Source: Mizugakiibacter sp.
Lineage (GTDB): Bacteria > Pseudomonadota > Gammaproteobacteria > Xanthomonadales > Rhodanobacteraceae
DNA: 52,605 nucleotides
NCBI GenBank assembly: GCA_003233305.1
Contig: QILI01000108.1
Span: 1-52,605 of the forward strand
Reading direction: 5' to 3'
The first letter of the stretch is position 1. Each line of letters opens with the position of its first letter. Shown here piece by piece: positions 7,968-16,582 of this stretch. The notes beneath the pieces were generated by a model. That model had not been told where the DNA came from and did not search any database. It worked only from the letters and a program-made list of their open reading frames with translations. Made by a program: the position numbers and the translations under genes.

Positions 7968-7975
7968 TGTATCTT
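7953..7975. promoter_or_regulatory. NsrR operator
   Basis: AAGATTCATT and AATGTATCTT flank GTC; nine of ten positions are symmetric. This is the 23-bp form known for NsrR, AAGATGYATTT-N-AAATRCATCTT in enterics. It overlaps the -35 of the minus-strand promoter and lies about 190 bases before nsrR. The whole gap 7838-8163 (326 bases) is a regulatory region, clearly AT-rich from about 7950 on. Confidence 0.82.
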
Positions 7976-7979
7976 CTAG

Positions 7980-7995
7980 AATTTCATGTGAAATT
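7980..7995. promoter_or_regulatory. Second palindrome next to the NsrR box
   Basis: AATTTCA and TGAAATT form a perfect 7-bp inverted repeat around TG, five bases beyond the NsrR box and just upstream of the minus-strand -35. It could be a weaker NsrR half-site pair or the site of another regulator serving nsrR. A looser AACAAC/GTTGTT pair follows at 8014-8039. Confidence 0.4.
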
Positions 7996-8163
7996 ATACT
8001 GTAGAATTCTCACAACAACTCATTGTAAATACTGTTGTTTTTATGTAACATTAAGTCAGATATAGATTGTATAGCTTGCAAAACATACCTCTTTCAACCA
8101 TCTTTACCCTCTCTACAGCTTACCCGCTAGTGTCTCCATACCTCATTTCCAGTAGATGATCTC

Positions 8164-8592
8164 ATGCGCTTGACCCACTTTTCCGATTACGCACTGCGCT
8201 TGCTGATGTACGCAGCAGCCCGAGATGATCGGCTGATTACGATCGAGGAGACGGCCAGGATCTTCAGGATCTCGCGTAGCCATCTGATGAAGGTTGCCAA
8301 CCTGCTGACCCGCGCCGGCTATCTGCAAGCCGTGCGTGGCCGCTCCGGCGGACTGGCATTGGCGAGACCGCCTAAGAAGATTTGCCTGGGTGCTGTAGTA
8401 CGTGCCACCGAGCCGGATTTTGCCTTGGTGGAATGTTTCACGGTGGAAAATCATTGCGTAATATCACCCACCTGTCGGCTACGCGGTATTCTGAAAGAAG
8501 CTCTCGAAGCTTTCGCCACAACTCTTGATCGCTATACCCTGTACGACTTGATACTGCACCCCGACGACTTCGGGATACGCTCCGTGGCCTGA
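8164..8592 (+). CDS. nsrR: NO-sensing Rrf2-family repressor NsrR
   Basis: A 142-residue Rrf2 regulator that holds a [4Fe-4S] cluster; NO destroys the cluster and releases the operator. The N-terminus MRLTHFSDYALR carries D8, the fourth cluster ligand described for NsrR. The winged helix includes ISRSHLMKV and VRGRSGGLAL. Cluster cysteines are C91, C98 and C104 (EC-x6-C-x5-C), followed by RLRGIL as in NsrR. It is divergent from the DUF2249-to-lipA run and shares the AT-rich gap that contains the NsrR box, so autoregulation is likely. No strong Shine-Dalgarno precedes the ATG. IscR is excluded by the ELEP-like ATEPDFALVEC segment and the cysteine spacing. Confidence 0.92.
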   Translation: MRLTHFSDYALRLLMYAAARDDRLITIEETARIFRISRSHLMKVANLLTRAGYLQAVRGRSGGLALARPPKKICLGAVVRATEPDFALVECFTVENHCVISPTCRLRGILKEALEAFATTLDRYTLYDLILHPDDFGIRSVA

Positions 8593-8706
8593 ATGAACCA
8601 ACCCAGTCCGCAACGATGATCTCCATGCTCCCATTACAGGGATTCTGTGCGGGATGCGTATCCTCTACAACCCCAACACTCAATAACCAATTGGCTTAAT
8701 CTTTGC

Positions 8707-9972
8707 ATGAATTCCCCAGTACCCCGTAGCTCTACAGAATCTCCAACCACCATCGCGTCACCAAACCTGACTACTGTATTGGCATCGGCACCACATCGGC
8801 TGCTGTTTTTTGCCGGAGTAGTCGCTTTGCTGGGCATCATGGGCTGGTGGCTGTTCGACCTCGGTGCAGTCACCTTTGCCTGGAGCGGATTTCCCTCCCC
8901 GACCGTACCTGGTATCTGGCTGCATGGCATGTTGGCGCAATATGGAATGCTCGGCCCGTTCATCTTTGGCTTTTTATTAACCGTTTTTCCACGCTGGACC
9001 GGACAAACAGCGCTGACCCGCCGTGCTTATGTACCGATCTTCGGGCTGATCTTCGGCGGTATGGTTGTGGCTTTAGCCGGTACCATGCTCGGCCACCTAT
9101 GGCTACTGATTGGCTTTGGTGCCATGTTAGCCGGCTGGTTAGTGGGTATTTGGCAACTGCTTCGGGTGCTTCTAAGAGCCCCCACCCGTGACCCCTGGGC
9201 AATCTCAATTCTAGTCGCACTGACTGCCGGAGCGGGCGGTCTATCATTGTTTTTCGCATTTCTTATCGGGGCACCGGCAACTCTGGTGGTACCCGCTATC
9301 CGCCTGGGGACCTTGGCCTTTCTGCTGCCGGTTTTCTTTACCGTGCTACACCGTATGTTGCCGTTCTTTTCAGGTGGAGTGGTTCCAGGCTATATCGTAC
9401 GACGGCCACGGTCTTCGCTGCCAATCCTGTGGCTGCTACTACTGGGACACCTAGTCCTGGATGCCTGGCATCTGCCCCTGCTGAGCATGGCGGTCAATAT
9501 ACTGCTGGCGATATTTTTTCTGGCCCACTGGATTGCCTGGCAACCATGGAAAGCTTGGTGGCGCGGTCGGCGCGGTCTGCTGAGTGTCCTGTATCTGGCC
9601 TATCTCTGGTTGCCGAGTGCATTTTTTCTGTATGCTCTGGCCGGATGGGTCTCCACAAACCATGCTGTAGCCATACAAATGGCCGCCCTGCACGCTCTGA
9701 CTGTGGGCTTCTTTAGCTCAATCGTAGTCGGCATGGTCACCCGAGTTACCCACGGACACTCGGGCCGGCCTCTGGCGATGGGACCGATACCGTGGTTTAC
9801 CTTTCTGGCCATTCAGGCAGTCGCAATAGCACGCGTCCTGGACTCCCTGGTCGGGGCTGGCAATCTGGCCTATACGCTGACTGCAGCGGCCTGGATAATA
9901 GCTTTCCTGCCCTGGACACTACGCTCGGCATGGATCTATCTCACCCCGCGTCGCGATGGGCAACCGGGCTGA
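8707..9972 (+). CDS. nnrS: NnrS family membrane protein
   Basis: A 12-span heme- and copper-containing inner-membrane protein linked to NO tolerance in several proteobacteria. Family features are PHRLLFFAGV near the N-terminus, the helix LHGMLAQYGMLGPFIFGFLLTVFPRWTG, HRMLPFFSGG in the middle, and MAALHALTVGFFSSIVVGMVTRVTHGHSGRPL near the end. The frame is open up to a GTG at 8647 with AGGG before it. The ATG at 8707 is given because it leaves the usual short tail before PHRLLFF, but the longer form is possible. It follows nsrR by about 110 bases on the same strand and precedes the SirB2-like gene by 26 bases. Together with norB and NsrR it marks an NO-response locus. Confidence 0.9.
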   Translation: MNSPVPRSSTESPTTIASPNLTTVLASAPHRLLFFAGVVALLGIMGWWLFDLGAVTFAWSGFPSPTVPGIWLHGMLAQYGMLGPFIFGFLLTVFPRWTGQTALTRRAYVPIFGLIFGGMVVALAGTMLGHLWLLIGFGAMLAGWLVGIWQLLRVLLRAPTRDPWAISILVALTAGAGGLSLFFAFLIGAPATLVVPAIRLGTLAFLLPVFFTVLHRMLPFFSGGVVPGYIVRRPRSSLPILWLLLLGHLVLDAWHLPLLSMAVNILLAIFFLAHWIAWQPWKAWWRGRRGLLSVLYLAYLWLPSAFFLYALAGWVSTNHAVAIQMAALHALTVGFFSSIVVGMVTRVTHGHSGRPLAMGPIPWFTFLAIQAVAIARVLDSLVGAGNLAYTLTAAAWIIAFLPWTLRSAWIYLTPRRDGQPG

Positions 9973-9998
9973 GGACCCTGACCAACGATCAAGCCCCC

Positions 9999-10409
9999 AT
10001 GTCACTGGTCACTTTTTTCCCGCAGATCCTCATCCTGCACATCAGCACCGTGGCCATTTCCGGCAGTTTGTTTGCGGTACGTGGGGGGTTCGGACTGGCC
10101 GGTATGAATGGCTTGGTGCAACACCGGAGCCTGCGTTATTTCTCCTATTTTAACGATAGTGTGCTATTGGCTGCAGGGCTAAGTCTGACCTTCATCATCC
10201 ACCAATACCCACTGCTGAATGCTTGGCTGACGGTTAAACTGGCACTGTTGGTGGTGTACATTGCCTTGGGTGTGCTGGCGCTGCGCCCGGCTCGTTCCTG
10301 GCGACAAAGGGCTATTGCCTATGGATGTGCACTGACAACCTACGCTTTTATCATCAGCGTAGCGGTAACGCAGAACCCATGGGGCATATTGCTGCTTCTG
10401 CATCCATAA
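9999..10409 (+). CDS. SirB2-like membrane protein
   Basis: A 136-residue protein with four predicted membrane spans, matching the SirB2 family. Marks are LHISTVAISGSLFAVRG at the N-terminus, SLRYFSYFNDSVLLAAGLSL, LTVKLALLVVYIALGVLALRPA, and TYAFIISVAVTQNPWG at the end. The open frame begins much earlier and overlaps nnrS, but that part is a shadow. The ATG at 9999, 26 bases after nnrS, starts the family homology. The histidine in helix one and the conserved arginines are kept. The cellular role of SirB2 proteins is not established. It is likely co-transcribed with nnrS. Confidence 0.8.
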   Translation: MSLVTFFPQILILHISTVAISGSLFAVRGGFGLAGMNGLVQHRSLRYFSYFNDSVLLAAGLSLTFIIHQYPLLNAWLTVKLALLVVYIALGVLALRPARSWRQRAIAYGCALTTYAFIISVAVTQNPWGILLLLHP

Positions 10410-10603
10410 GCCACCGGATCAATCTGGAGACCGGTTTGGCAACCGTGGCGTCACCCACCACAGACACGCCACCGCATCACGATGGGCCAATTACGAGGGA
10501 CAATTCACGGGTGCGACACTTTGCGCATGAATAGGCAAGTCCAATCATCTATAGTTGGGATTATGGTTTGGCAGCCATTTAGAGCAACTTGGAGGATTTC
10601 GTT

Positions 10604-11362
10604 GTGGCACAGCGTGCTTTGAACACCGCACCAGGTATATGTGCTGTCGATTTTCATGTGGATCAGGCCTCGGCATGCGATGGCTGTGCATTAGTCGGTA
10701 TGTGTACGGCCATCGGCTACGGAGAGCCCGGGTTTCGGAATGTGGAAAAGCTGATTGCCAAAGCAGGACCGTATCGTGCAGGGGACACAATCTTTCGCCT
10801 GGATGAACCATTCGAGTACTTGTATGCCGTCAAGTCGGGCATGATCAAAACCGTCCACCTGGACGCAGAAGGTCACGAGCAGGTACGAGGATTTTTTCTT
10901 CCTGGTGAGCTGATTGGCTTTGAGGCCATAAGTTCCGGTATGTATCGCTGCAATGGTGTGGTACTCGACGACACCTGGGTGTGTCGCCTGCCTTTTGCAC
11001 GTTTGAGTGCCGTAGCTGCCCAACAGGATCAGGTTCAACAGCACCTGTTCAAGTTGCTCAGCCGGGCTATATCAGATCAGGCTGGGCGATACTGGGATTT
11101 GAGCGCTACCCAACGCTTGGCTGCTTTTCTTCTCGATCTGTCGCAACGTTATGCCGCACGCGGTTTTTCAGCCATACGCTTCCGCCTTTGTATGTCCCGT
11201 GGTGACATTGCCAATTACCTGCGTCTCGCTGCGGAAACAGTCAGTCGGGTATTGGCCCATTTGCGTAGCCAAGGCATTCTGGATGTCCATGGGCGTGATG
11301 CTGAATTGCTCAAGCCGGAGGCTTTGCGGGCGATGCTCGGCAGCATACCGTTGCACGGCTAG
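10604..11362 (+). CDS. fnr: Fnr/Anr-type oxygen-sensing transcription factor
   Basis: A 252-residue CRP-family activator that dimerises when it holds a [4Fe-4S] cluster without oxygen. Ligands are C25, C28 and C34 (CDGCALVGMC) plus C116 (MYRCNG), matching E. coli C20, C23, C29 and C122. The cyclic-nucleotide-like beta-roll covers about 50-150. The helix-turn-helix MSRGDIANYLRLAAETVSR carries the ExxSR recognition residues, so it should bind TTGAT-N4-ATCAA sites. The open frame includes an upstream TTG at 10589, but that TTG overlaps GGAGG (10591-10595), which sits eight bases before the GTG at 10604. The GTG is therefore the start. It follows the NO genes and may also respond to NO. A near-match site lies before hemN. 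Confidence 0.93.
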   Translation: MAQRALNTAPGICAVDFHVDQASACDGCALVGMCTAIGYGEPGFRNVEKLIAKAGPYRAGDTIFRLDEPFEYLYAVKSGMIKTVHLDAEGHEQVRGFFLPGELIGFEAISSGMYRCNGVVLDDTWVCRLPFARLSAVAAQQDQVQQHLFKLLSRAISDQAGRYWDLSATQRLAAFLLDLSQRYAARGFSAIRFRLCMSRGDIANYLRLAAETVSRVLAHLRSQGILDVHGRDAELLKPEALRAMLGSIPLHG

Positions 11363-11461
11363 CTAGCTGGGTTCCAAAACCTGCTTTAATTTGCGGCTCT
11401 GACTAGGCCCCGACCCCGCTTGCACAGGATCGGGGTAATCTATGATGAGTACTCCAACCGG

Positions 11462-12475
11462 TTACTTGGCAGCCATTAAGGCCAGACTCATGTCTAGCAT
11501 GCGATTGGAAAAACCCCACTCGTTGTCATACCACGAGCACACCTTGACCAGGGTACCCCCCATGACTTTGGTCAAGGTGGCGTCGTAGATCGAGGAATAT
11601 GTATTGTGATTGAAGTCCACTGAGACCAACGGCCTCCGATTAAGGCCAAGAATACCCTTGAGTGTACCGCTGGCCGCTTCCTGCACTATCGTATCGATTT
11701 CTTCCTTGTTGGTACCTCGGGCGGCGACGAAGCTCAGGTCGACGACCGACACGTTGATGGTTGGGATACGCATGGCAAAGCCATCCAGTTTTCCGTTGAG
11801 CTCAGGTAAGACCAAACCGACCGCCGCCGCAGCTCCGGTCTTGGTAGGAATTTGCGACATCGTGGCCGAACGAGCGCGCCGCAGATCCTTGTGGAAGACG
11901 TCACTGAGTACCTGATCGTTGGTATAGGCGTGGATTGTAGTCATCAAACCATGCACGATACCTATCTTCTCATGCAGCACCTTAGCCAATGGAGCCAGAC
12001 AATTAGTGGTGCATGAAGCATTGGAGATGACCTGGTGACTAGCTCTGAGATCGTGATGGTTGACACCATAAACGAACGTGCCGTCGACATCCTTACCGCC
12101 TGGTGCCGAGATAATTACCTTTTTCGCCCCTGCAGCAAGATGGGCTGCGGCCCTTTCTTTGGTCGTAAACAGACCCGTGCACTCCAACACCACATCGATG
12201 TCCAGATCGCCCCAAGGTAGTTTTGCAGGATCCCGTTCGGCGCAGACCTTGATTCGATCACCCTTGACGATCAGGTCACCGTTATCAACGGTAACGGCAT
12301 AGGGAAACCTGCCGTGAACGGTATCGTACTGGGTCAGATGCGCATTGGTCTCAGCGTCACCGAGATCATTGACCGCAAGCACCTGAATTTGCTCGGTGCG
12401 GTCAGCCTCGTAGAGTGCACGAAGGATATTGCGGCCGATGCGGCCATAGCCGTTGATGGCGACCTTGATAGTCAT
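11462..12475 (-). CDS. gap: Glyceraldehyde-3-phosphate dehydrogenase, type I
   Basis: Oxidises glyceraldehyde-3-phosphate to 1,3-bisphosphoglycerate with NAD(P)+ in glycolysis, or the reverse in gluconeogenesis. The Rossmann motif [10 protein letters not shown] is at 7-16, the catalytic Cys155 in [12 protein letters not shown], the partner His182 in [10 protein letters not shown], and the substrate loops [13 protein letters not shown] and [12 protein letters not shown] are present. Length 337 is normal. The residues after the second beta strand are N36-D37-L38, which by itself does not settle NAD versus NADP use. GGAGG lies upstream of the ATG. A weak hairpin without a T tract lies downstream (11400-11440). 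No other glycolytic genes are adjacent. Confidence 0.95.
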   Translation of the reverse strand: MTIKVAINGYGRIGRNILRALYEADRTEQIQVLAVNDLGDAETNAHLTQYDTVHGRFPYAVTVDNGDLIVKGDRIKVCAERDPAKLPWGDLDIDVVLECTGLFTTKERAAAHLAAGAKKVIISAPGGKDVDGTFVYGVNHHDLRASHQVISNASCTTNCLAPLAKVLHEKIGIVHGLMTTIHAYTNDQVLSDVFHKDLRRARSATMSQIPTKTGAAAAVGLVLPELNGKLDGFAMRIPTINVSVVDLSFVAARGTNKEEIDTIVQEAASGTLKGILGLNRRPLVSVDFNHNTYSSIYDATLTKVMGGTLVKVCSWYDNEWGFSNRMLDMSLALMAAK

Positions 12476-12681
12476 AGATCAGTGTCCTCCGAACAAGATG
12501 AAGAATCTTGCATTCTACGTCAAAGCACGAGCCTCGGCGGCACCTCTCCGTTGCAGCTTGCTCCAAACCGGTACACTGCAGCCACTCAGCATGCAAACAA
12601 TCCGGCAGCGACCGGTCTTCTGTTACGTTGCACGGCACTGACTCATCTCCTCAGTGATTCGTTCTGCGGTTGGTAAAGCTC

Positions 12682-13512
12682 ATGAACTACCCCCTACAAG
12701 TATCCCTGTTCATCCTACTGGGTCTACTTGGCCTCAGTATCCGTCCAGCACTCGCCTGGGGTCCGCTTGGGCATCGCATCGTCGCCAACCTGGCCGAAGT
12801 GCAACTGAGTCCTTCGACACGCGCCAACGTGAAACGAATCCTTACCTTTGAACACGCCCCATCCCTGGCAAGCGTGGCCATCTGGGCCGACACCTTGCGC
12901 GATAATCCTTCTCCAGCGATGGAGATCCTGGGTCGTCACACCCGGCGTATGCATTACCTGCGTATCCATAGTTCTTCCTGCGTGTATCGGGCTCGTCGTG
13001 ATTGTCCCGCCGGCCAGTGTGTAGTGGGAGGCATCGCCCACTATGCCCGGATTCTTGGTAATACCCACTTACCGATGGCAAAACGCGCCCAGGCTCTGAA
13101 TTTTGTGGTGCATTTTGTCGCCGACATCCATCAACCACTGCATTCCGGCTATAAAGATGACAAGGGCGGTAACTTTTATCAGGTCCAATTCGAAGGGAAG
13201 GGAACCAACCTGCACAGAGTCTGGGACTCGGGTTTGCTACGCACCCGGCATCTGGATGCCCAAGATTATGCCCAACGGTTGAAAACACCGGGGCTGCTCC
13301 GGATATCCCCAATCAAGACATCCATTACCCGAGCGGCCGTCACCTGGGCCGAGGCCTCTTGTCGTATTGATCGGGATGATGGCGTGTACCCGGTGGGACA
13401 CCGGATCACCCAAAGTTACGTTACGCGCATGCGCCCCATCGCCGAGCGACAACTGCGTTTGGCCGGGGCACGCCTGGCCGAGGTTCTCAACCATACCTTG
13501 GGCACGCATTGA
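12682..13512 (+). CDS. S1/P1-type zinc nuclease, secreted
   Basis: An extracellular or periplasmic single-strand nuclease/3'-nucleotidase with a three-zinc site. A signal peptide ends at RPALA, giving a mature N-terminus WGPLGHRIVA whose Trp amino group and His are zinc ligands in this family. Further ligand motifs are SVAIWAD, RMHYL, HFVADIHQPLHSG, and GGNFYQV followed by NLHRVWDSGL. Two cysteine pairs (SSCVYRARRDC, then GQC and ASC) could form disulfides. The ATG at 12682 is chosen. A TTG at 12670 would add MVKL with a positive charge and is also possible; neither has a good Shine-Dalgarno. Length of about 276 residues is normal. It stands alone, followed by a repeat-rich gap. Confidence 0.92.
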   Translation: MNYPLQVSLFILLGLLGLSIRPALAWGPLGHRIVANLAEVQLSPSTRANVKRILTFEHAPSLASVAIWADTLRDNPSPAMEILGRHTRRMHYLRIHSSSCVYRARRDCPAGQCVVGGIAHYARILGNTHLPMAKRAQALNFVVHFVADIHQPLHSGYKDDKGGNFYQVQFEGKGTNLHRVWDSGLLRTRHLDAQDYAQRLKTPGLLRISPIKTSITRAAVTWAEASCRIDRDDGVYPVGHRITQSYVTRMRPIAERQLRLAGARLAEVLNHTLGTH

Positions 13513-13549
13513 ATCTGTGTCATGGGGCGTAGCTGGTATAGCCCGTAGG

Positions 13550-13572
13550 ATACGGTGAGGCACGAACCGCAT
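13550..13572 (+). repeat. Palindromic intergenic repeat (GAGGYACGAACCGCAT type)
   Basis: ATACGGT and ACCGCAT pair with one mismatch around GAGGCACGA, followed by TATTTTTTAA. This lies 37 bases after the nuclease stop, so it may also act as a terminator. The core GAGGYACGAACCGCAT is repeated at 52303-52318. The gap 13513-13844 (332 bases) has no gene that I can support; it holds this element and the one at 13628. Confidence 0.6.
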
Positions 13573-13627
13573 TATTTTTTAATCGTCTCGTAACCGGTAT
13601 GCCATCTCGCAACATCACGCTCACCCT

Positions 13628-13655
13628 GGATCCCGGGTCTACGCCCGAGATGACA
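13628..13655. repeat. Dispersed repeat, GGATCCCGGGT..GATGACA type
   Basis: GGATCCCGGGTCTACGCCC followed by GAGATGACA is an imperfect palindrome of the same family as copies A and B near 2 kb. It is the reverse complement of the element at 28431-28458. The neighbouring bases TTGTTCTGGTG are also shared with the 28.4 kb copy. Confidence 0.65.
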
Positions 13656-13844
13656 GGTCTTGTTCTGGTGGTGTCCCACTCTGCGGTATTCCCCATCGCC
13701 CATCTGCGCTCGGTACCTGGGGTGATGCCAGACAGCCCTCTCACGCACCTGGGCAAACTCATTGATCGATTGAAAAACACTCTCGCTGTTACGGCCTTTC
13801 GCTACAATCCCCTATTATCCAAAAAAGCTTGCAGGGTCGCAATT

Positions 13845-15023
13845 ATGGCTATTGTTTTCGTCCCCGGTATCAAAGGCTCCGAGCTGGTAGACAGTTACCC
13901 ACTGGACTGGCCGCTACGCTGGAGTCTGCAGGAAATGTCCGGCGGCAACAGCTTTGAGGATTCACTGGATATAGGCCTGGCTGATGGCTTGCACGAAAGC
14001 GCCGCCGACCACTGGATGCGTCCATTTCGCGCCATCCGCCATACCTATGGTCCGCTGATCGCCAAGTTGCGTGCCTGGCAAGCCCCCGAGCCGGTCCATG
14101 TGTTTACCTACGACTGGCGCCGGCCACTGGATCGCAGCGCTTTAGCTCTGGCTGTTTTTCTCGATGAGGTGGCTGAACGTGAGCAGGCCCGTGGTGCCGA
14201 TCCAAGCATTTCTCTGGTCACTCACAGTATGGGGGGGTTAGTGTTGCGTGGCGCACTGTTCGCGCGAAACCCACGCAAGCCCTTCGCCGGCATAGGTCGA
14301 GTGGTCTTTATCGCCCCGCCTTTTTACGGATCGATCGGGGCACCGTATGCGCTCGTCGTGGGCGAGCGGGACGGCTGGTTTGGTACCGATGAGGACTATC
14401 GACGCATCACCCGGGGCTTCGCTTCGGTGTATTCGATGACGCCGTCCTTTGCGGGTTCGATAGTGGACGAGCAAGAGCATGAACTGGATCTGTTCGATGC
14501 CCACCAATGGCAGGCCAATGTCCGTGACGGCGGTGAGTTTCAGAGCCGGCATCTCGCTAATGCCGAGGCTTTCATCCGCGGTTCCAAGGCCCTCCACGGA
14601 GGCAAAAGTGCGGTTCATATGCTCTCCGACCACACCCTTGCCGCGCACGCCGACCGGGTACTGATTCTCAGCGGGGCCGGCCTCCCCACGGCCGTTCGAC
14701 TGCCGGTTCTCACTGCCAATCGGCACAACCCCAACTGGTTCGACTTTGCTGCCGTAAAGCTGGAAATTTTTGGTGACGGTCGGGTACCTTTCCGCTCCAG
14801 TGCTATCGCCGGGGTGACTTTAGCCGGCTATACCGGTATTGACGATCATGCCCGAAGCTGTCGCAATGTCCGCATTATCAATGCCGTAGCCCAATGGCTA
14901 AAAGATGGTCGCGCCCTGAAAATGACTCCTCGTGAACCTCGCCATGCGATACAACGCGCCCGCCGGGAATGGTTTGAACCCTGGGACGGTGACCCATCCA
15001 GCTTCACCCGTCACGTGATCTGA
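13845..15023 (+). CDS. LCAT-like alpha/beta hydrolase (acyltransferase/lipase family)
   Basis: A 392-residue cytoplasmic alpha/beta hydrolase resembling lecithin:cholesterol acyltransferase-type proteins. The N-terminal IVFVPGIKGSEL corresponds to the strand and loop with the oxyanion hole. FTYDWRRPLDRSA is typical of the family, and the nucleophile elbow is VTHSMGG with Ser128. A late FGDGRVPFRSS and GIDDHARSC supply a probable Asp and His. The open frame extends upstream to 13599 through a repeat, so that part is not coding. The ATG at 13845 has AGGG nine bases upstream and starts directly at the hydrolase fold. No signal peptide or lipobox is visible. Substrate unknown; lipid or ester hydrolysis is likely. 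Confidence 0.8.
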   Translation: MAIVFVPGIKGSELVDSYPLDWPLRWSLQEMSGGNSFEDSLDIGLADGLHESAADHWMRPFRAIRHTYGPLIAKLRAWQAPEPVHVFTYDWRRPLDRSALALAVFLDEVAEREQARGADPSISLVTHSMGGLVLRGALFARNPRKPFAGIGRVVFIAPPFYGSIGAPYALVVGERDGWFGTDEDYRRITRGFASVYSMTPSFAGSIVDEQEHELDLFDAHQWQANVRDGGEFQSRHLANAEAFIRGSKALHGGKSAVHMLSDHTLAAHADRVLILSGAGLPTAVRLPVLTANRHNPNWFDFAAVKLEIFGDGRVPFRSSAIAGVTLAGYTGIDDHARSCRNVRIINAVAQWLKDGRALKMTPREPRHAIQRARREWFEPWDGDPSSFTRHVI

Positions 15024-15086
15024 GGCCTGGCAGATCACGGTGAATCGGGGTCATTCCAAGCTGAGCCTGCCGTATGATCTGGAGGT

Positions 15087-16511
15087 TCAGATGGTTCGCG
15101 AATAGCGGGGACTACCTGGCCCCTTCTGCCGCTCCAGATACGCATCAAAACACATGGCCACCGTGCGCACCAACAGACGGCCACGTGCGGTCACACTGAA
15201 ACCTTCGTGATCCCAGGTAACCAGCCCATCTTTAACCAAGGTTTCGAGGCGTTGCAACTCTACGGAAAAGTAATCTTTGAAATCAATTTGATACCTGGCC
15301 CCAAAACTCTGTATATCGATACGGTTCTGACACATCAACTCGGCGATCAGGGTGCCGCGTATCTCATCATCAAGACTCAACTGCAGACCCCGTATAACCG
15401 GCAACCGACCTTGGTCCAGGGCTGCATAATAACCAATGAGATCTCTCGCATTCTGGCTGAAAGATCGGCCGATACGGCTGATTGCACTCATACCCATAGC
15501 CACGATGTCGCATTCGGCATGAGTGGAATAACCCTGAAAATTACGTTGCAAAGAGCCCGCTCGTTGAGCTTTACTCAAGTCATCCTGCGGCAGTGCAAAA
15601 TGATCCATACCGATATACACATATCCTGCAGCAGTGAGCTTTTCCACTGTAAGTCTGAGTAGATCCAGTTTGGTCTCTGCCGTTGGCAAATCACCTGAAT
15701 CGATCTGCCGCTGGGGTTTGAACTGTTCAGGCAAATGCGCATAGCTGTAGGCAGCGATACGATCCGGGCGCATAGCGAGAACGATATCCAGCGTGGTAGC
15801 AAACCGTTTCGAAGTCTGCAGTGGCAGGCCATAGATTAGATCCACGCTGATTGACCGGAAACTAGCTTGGCGTGCCGCCTCGATGAGCGTGCGGGTCTCC
15901 TCCACACCCTGCTCGCGGTTGACCGCACGCTGCACCTCGGGATCGAAATCCTGGATGCCCATAGACAAGCGGTTGAAGCCCATGCCGGCAAGGGCATGAA
16001 CATAGTCGGCATCGGCATAACGCGGATCCAACTCGATCCCGAATTCCCGATCTACAGATCGACTCAGGCTGAAATGACGGGCCAGCACACCCATGATCTC
16101 AGCCATCTGTTTGACATCGTAAAAATTGGGTGTACCACCACCGAAATGCAGCTGTACCACTGATCGATCGCGGTCAAATAGTGCCGAGTACATCTCGATC
16201 TCCCGGTACAGCCGAGCCAGATACAGCTCACCTTTTTCCCGGTCGCGGGTAATCACCCGGTTGCATCCACAGTAAAAGCACGGACTCATGCAGAACGGTG
16301 CATGGATATACAACGACAAGGCATGGGGAATCGGATCCTCATTGGAGGCATCCGCTTGGGCCCGGAGTTGCGCTTCGCCAAAGTCTGAGGTGAAATGGGG
16401 GGCGGTTGGATAACTGGTATATCGCGGCCCCAGAACGTCATATCGGGCCAGTAATTCCGGATCGATGCTGGGTGCTGCGAAAGCTGGCATAGGTGTTACA
16501 TTCATACTCAT
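15087..16511 (-). CDS. hemN: Oxygen-independent coproporphyrinogen III oxidase
   Basis: A radical SAM enzyme that decarboxylates coproporphyrinogen III to protoporphyrinogen IX in heme synthesis without O2. The N-terminal LGPRYTSYPTAPHF, the cluster site FCMSPCFYCGC (CX3CX2C plus the extra Cys of true HemN), LHFGGGTPNF and the C-terminal LVRTVAMCFD all fit. Two ATGs are close together (16511 and 16505), neither with a strong Shine-Dalgarno; a TTG at 16535 also opens the frame. It is the last gene of a minus-strand run after the homogentisate genes. An Fnr-like box lies 30 bases upstream, which fits anaerobic control by the Fnr encoded at 10604-11362. Confidence 0.95.
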   Translation of the reverse strand: MSMNVTPMPAFAAPSIDPELLARYDVLGPRYTSYPTAPHFTSDFGEAQLRAQADASNEDPIPHALSLYIHAPFCMSPCFYCGCNRVITRDREKGELYLARLYREIEMYSALFDRDRSVVQLHFGGGTPNFYDVKQMAEIMGVLARHFSLSRSVDREFGIELDPRYADADYVHALAGMGFNRLSMGIQDFDPEVQRAVNREQGVEETRTLIEAARQASFRSISVDLIYGLPLQTSKRFATTLDIVLAMRPDRIAAYSYAHLPEQFKPQRQIDSGDLPTAETKLDLLRLTVEKLTAAGYVYIGMDHFALPQDDLSKAQRAGSLQRNFQGYSTHAECDIVAMGMSAISRIGRSFSQNARDLIGYYAALDQGRLPVIRGLQLSLDDEIRGTLIAELMCQNRIDIQSFGARYQIDFKDYFSVELQRLETLVKDGLVTWDHEGFSVTARGRLLVRTVAMCFDAYLERQKGPGSPRYSRTI

Positions 16512-16540
16512 AAGTGTCGCCGTGTACCGCCACAAACATC

Positions 16541-16554
16541 TTGACCTAGATCAG
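16541..16554. promoter_or_regulatory. Possible Fnr box before hemN
   Basis: TTGACCTAGATCAG matches the Fnr/Anr consensus TTGAT-N4-ATCAA at eight of ten defined positions. It lies between the fumarylacetoacetase stop and hemN. The distance to the hemN ATG is only about 30-36 bases. If it activates from -41.5, the transcript would begin almost at the start codon, so its role is uncertain. Confidence 0.4.
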
Positions 16555-16582
16555 ATCCCGTGGCGTTTATGCAGCCGCCCAG

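Noticed and set aside
10589-10603. TTG start for fnr
   Set aside because: The TTG overlaps the GGAGG that serves the GTG at 10604.
11400-11440. Hairpin CCCCGATCC..GGGTCGGGG after gap as a terminator
   Set aside because: The stem is decent but no T tract follows on the minus strand, so I could not call it.
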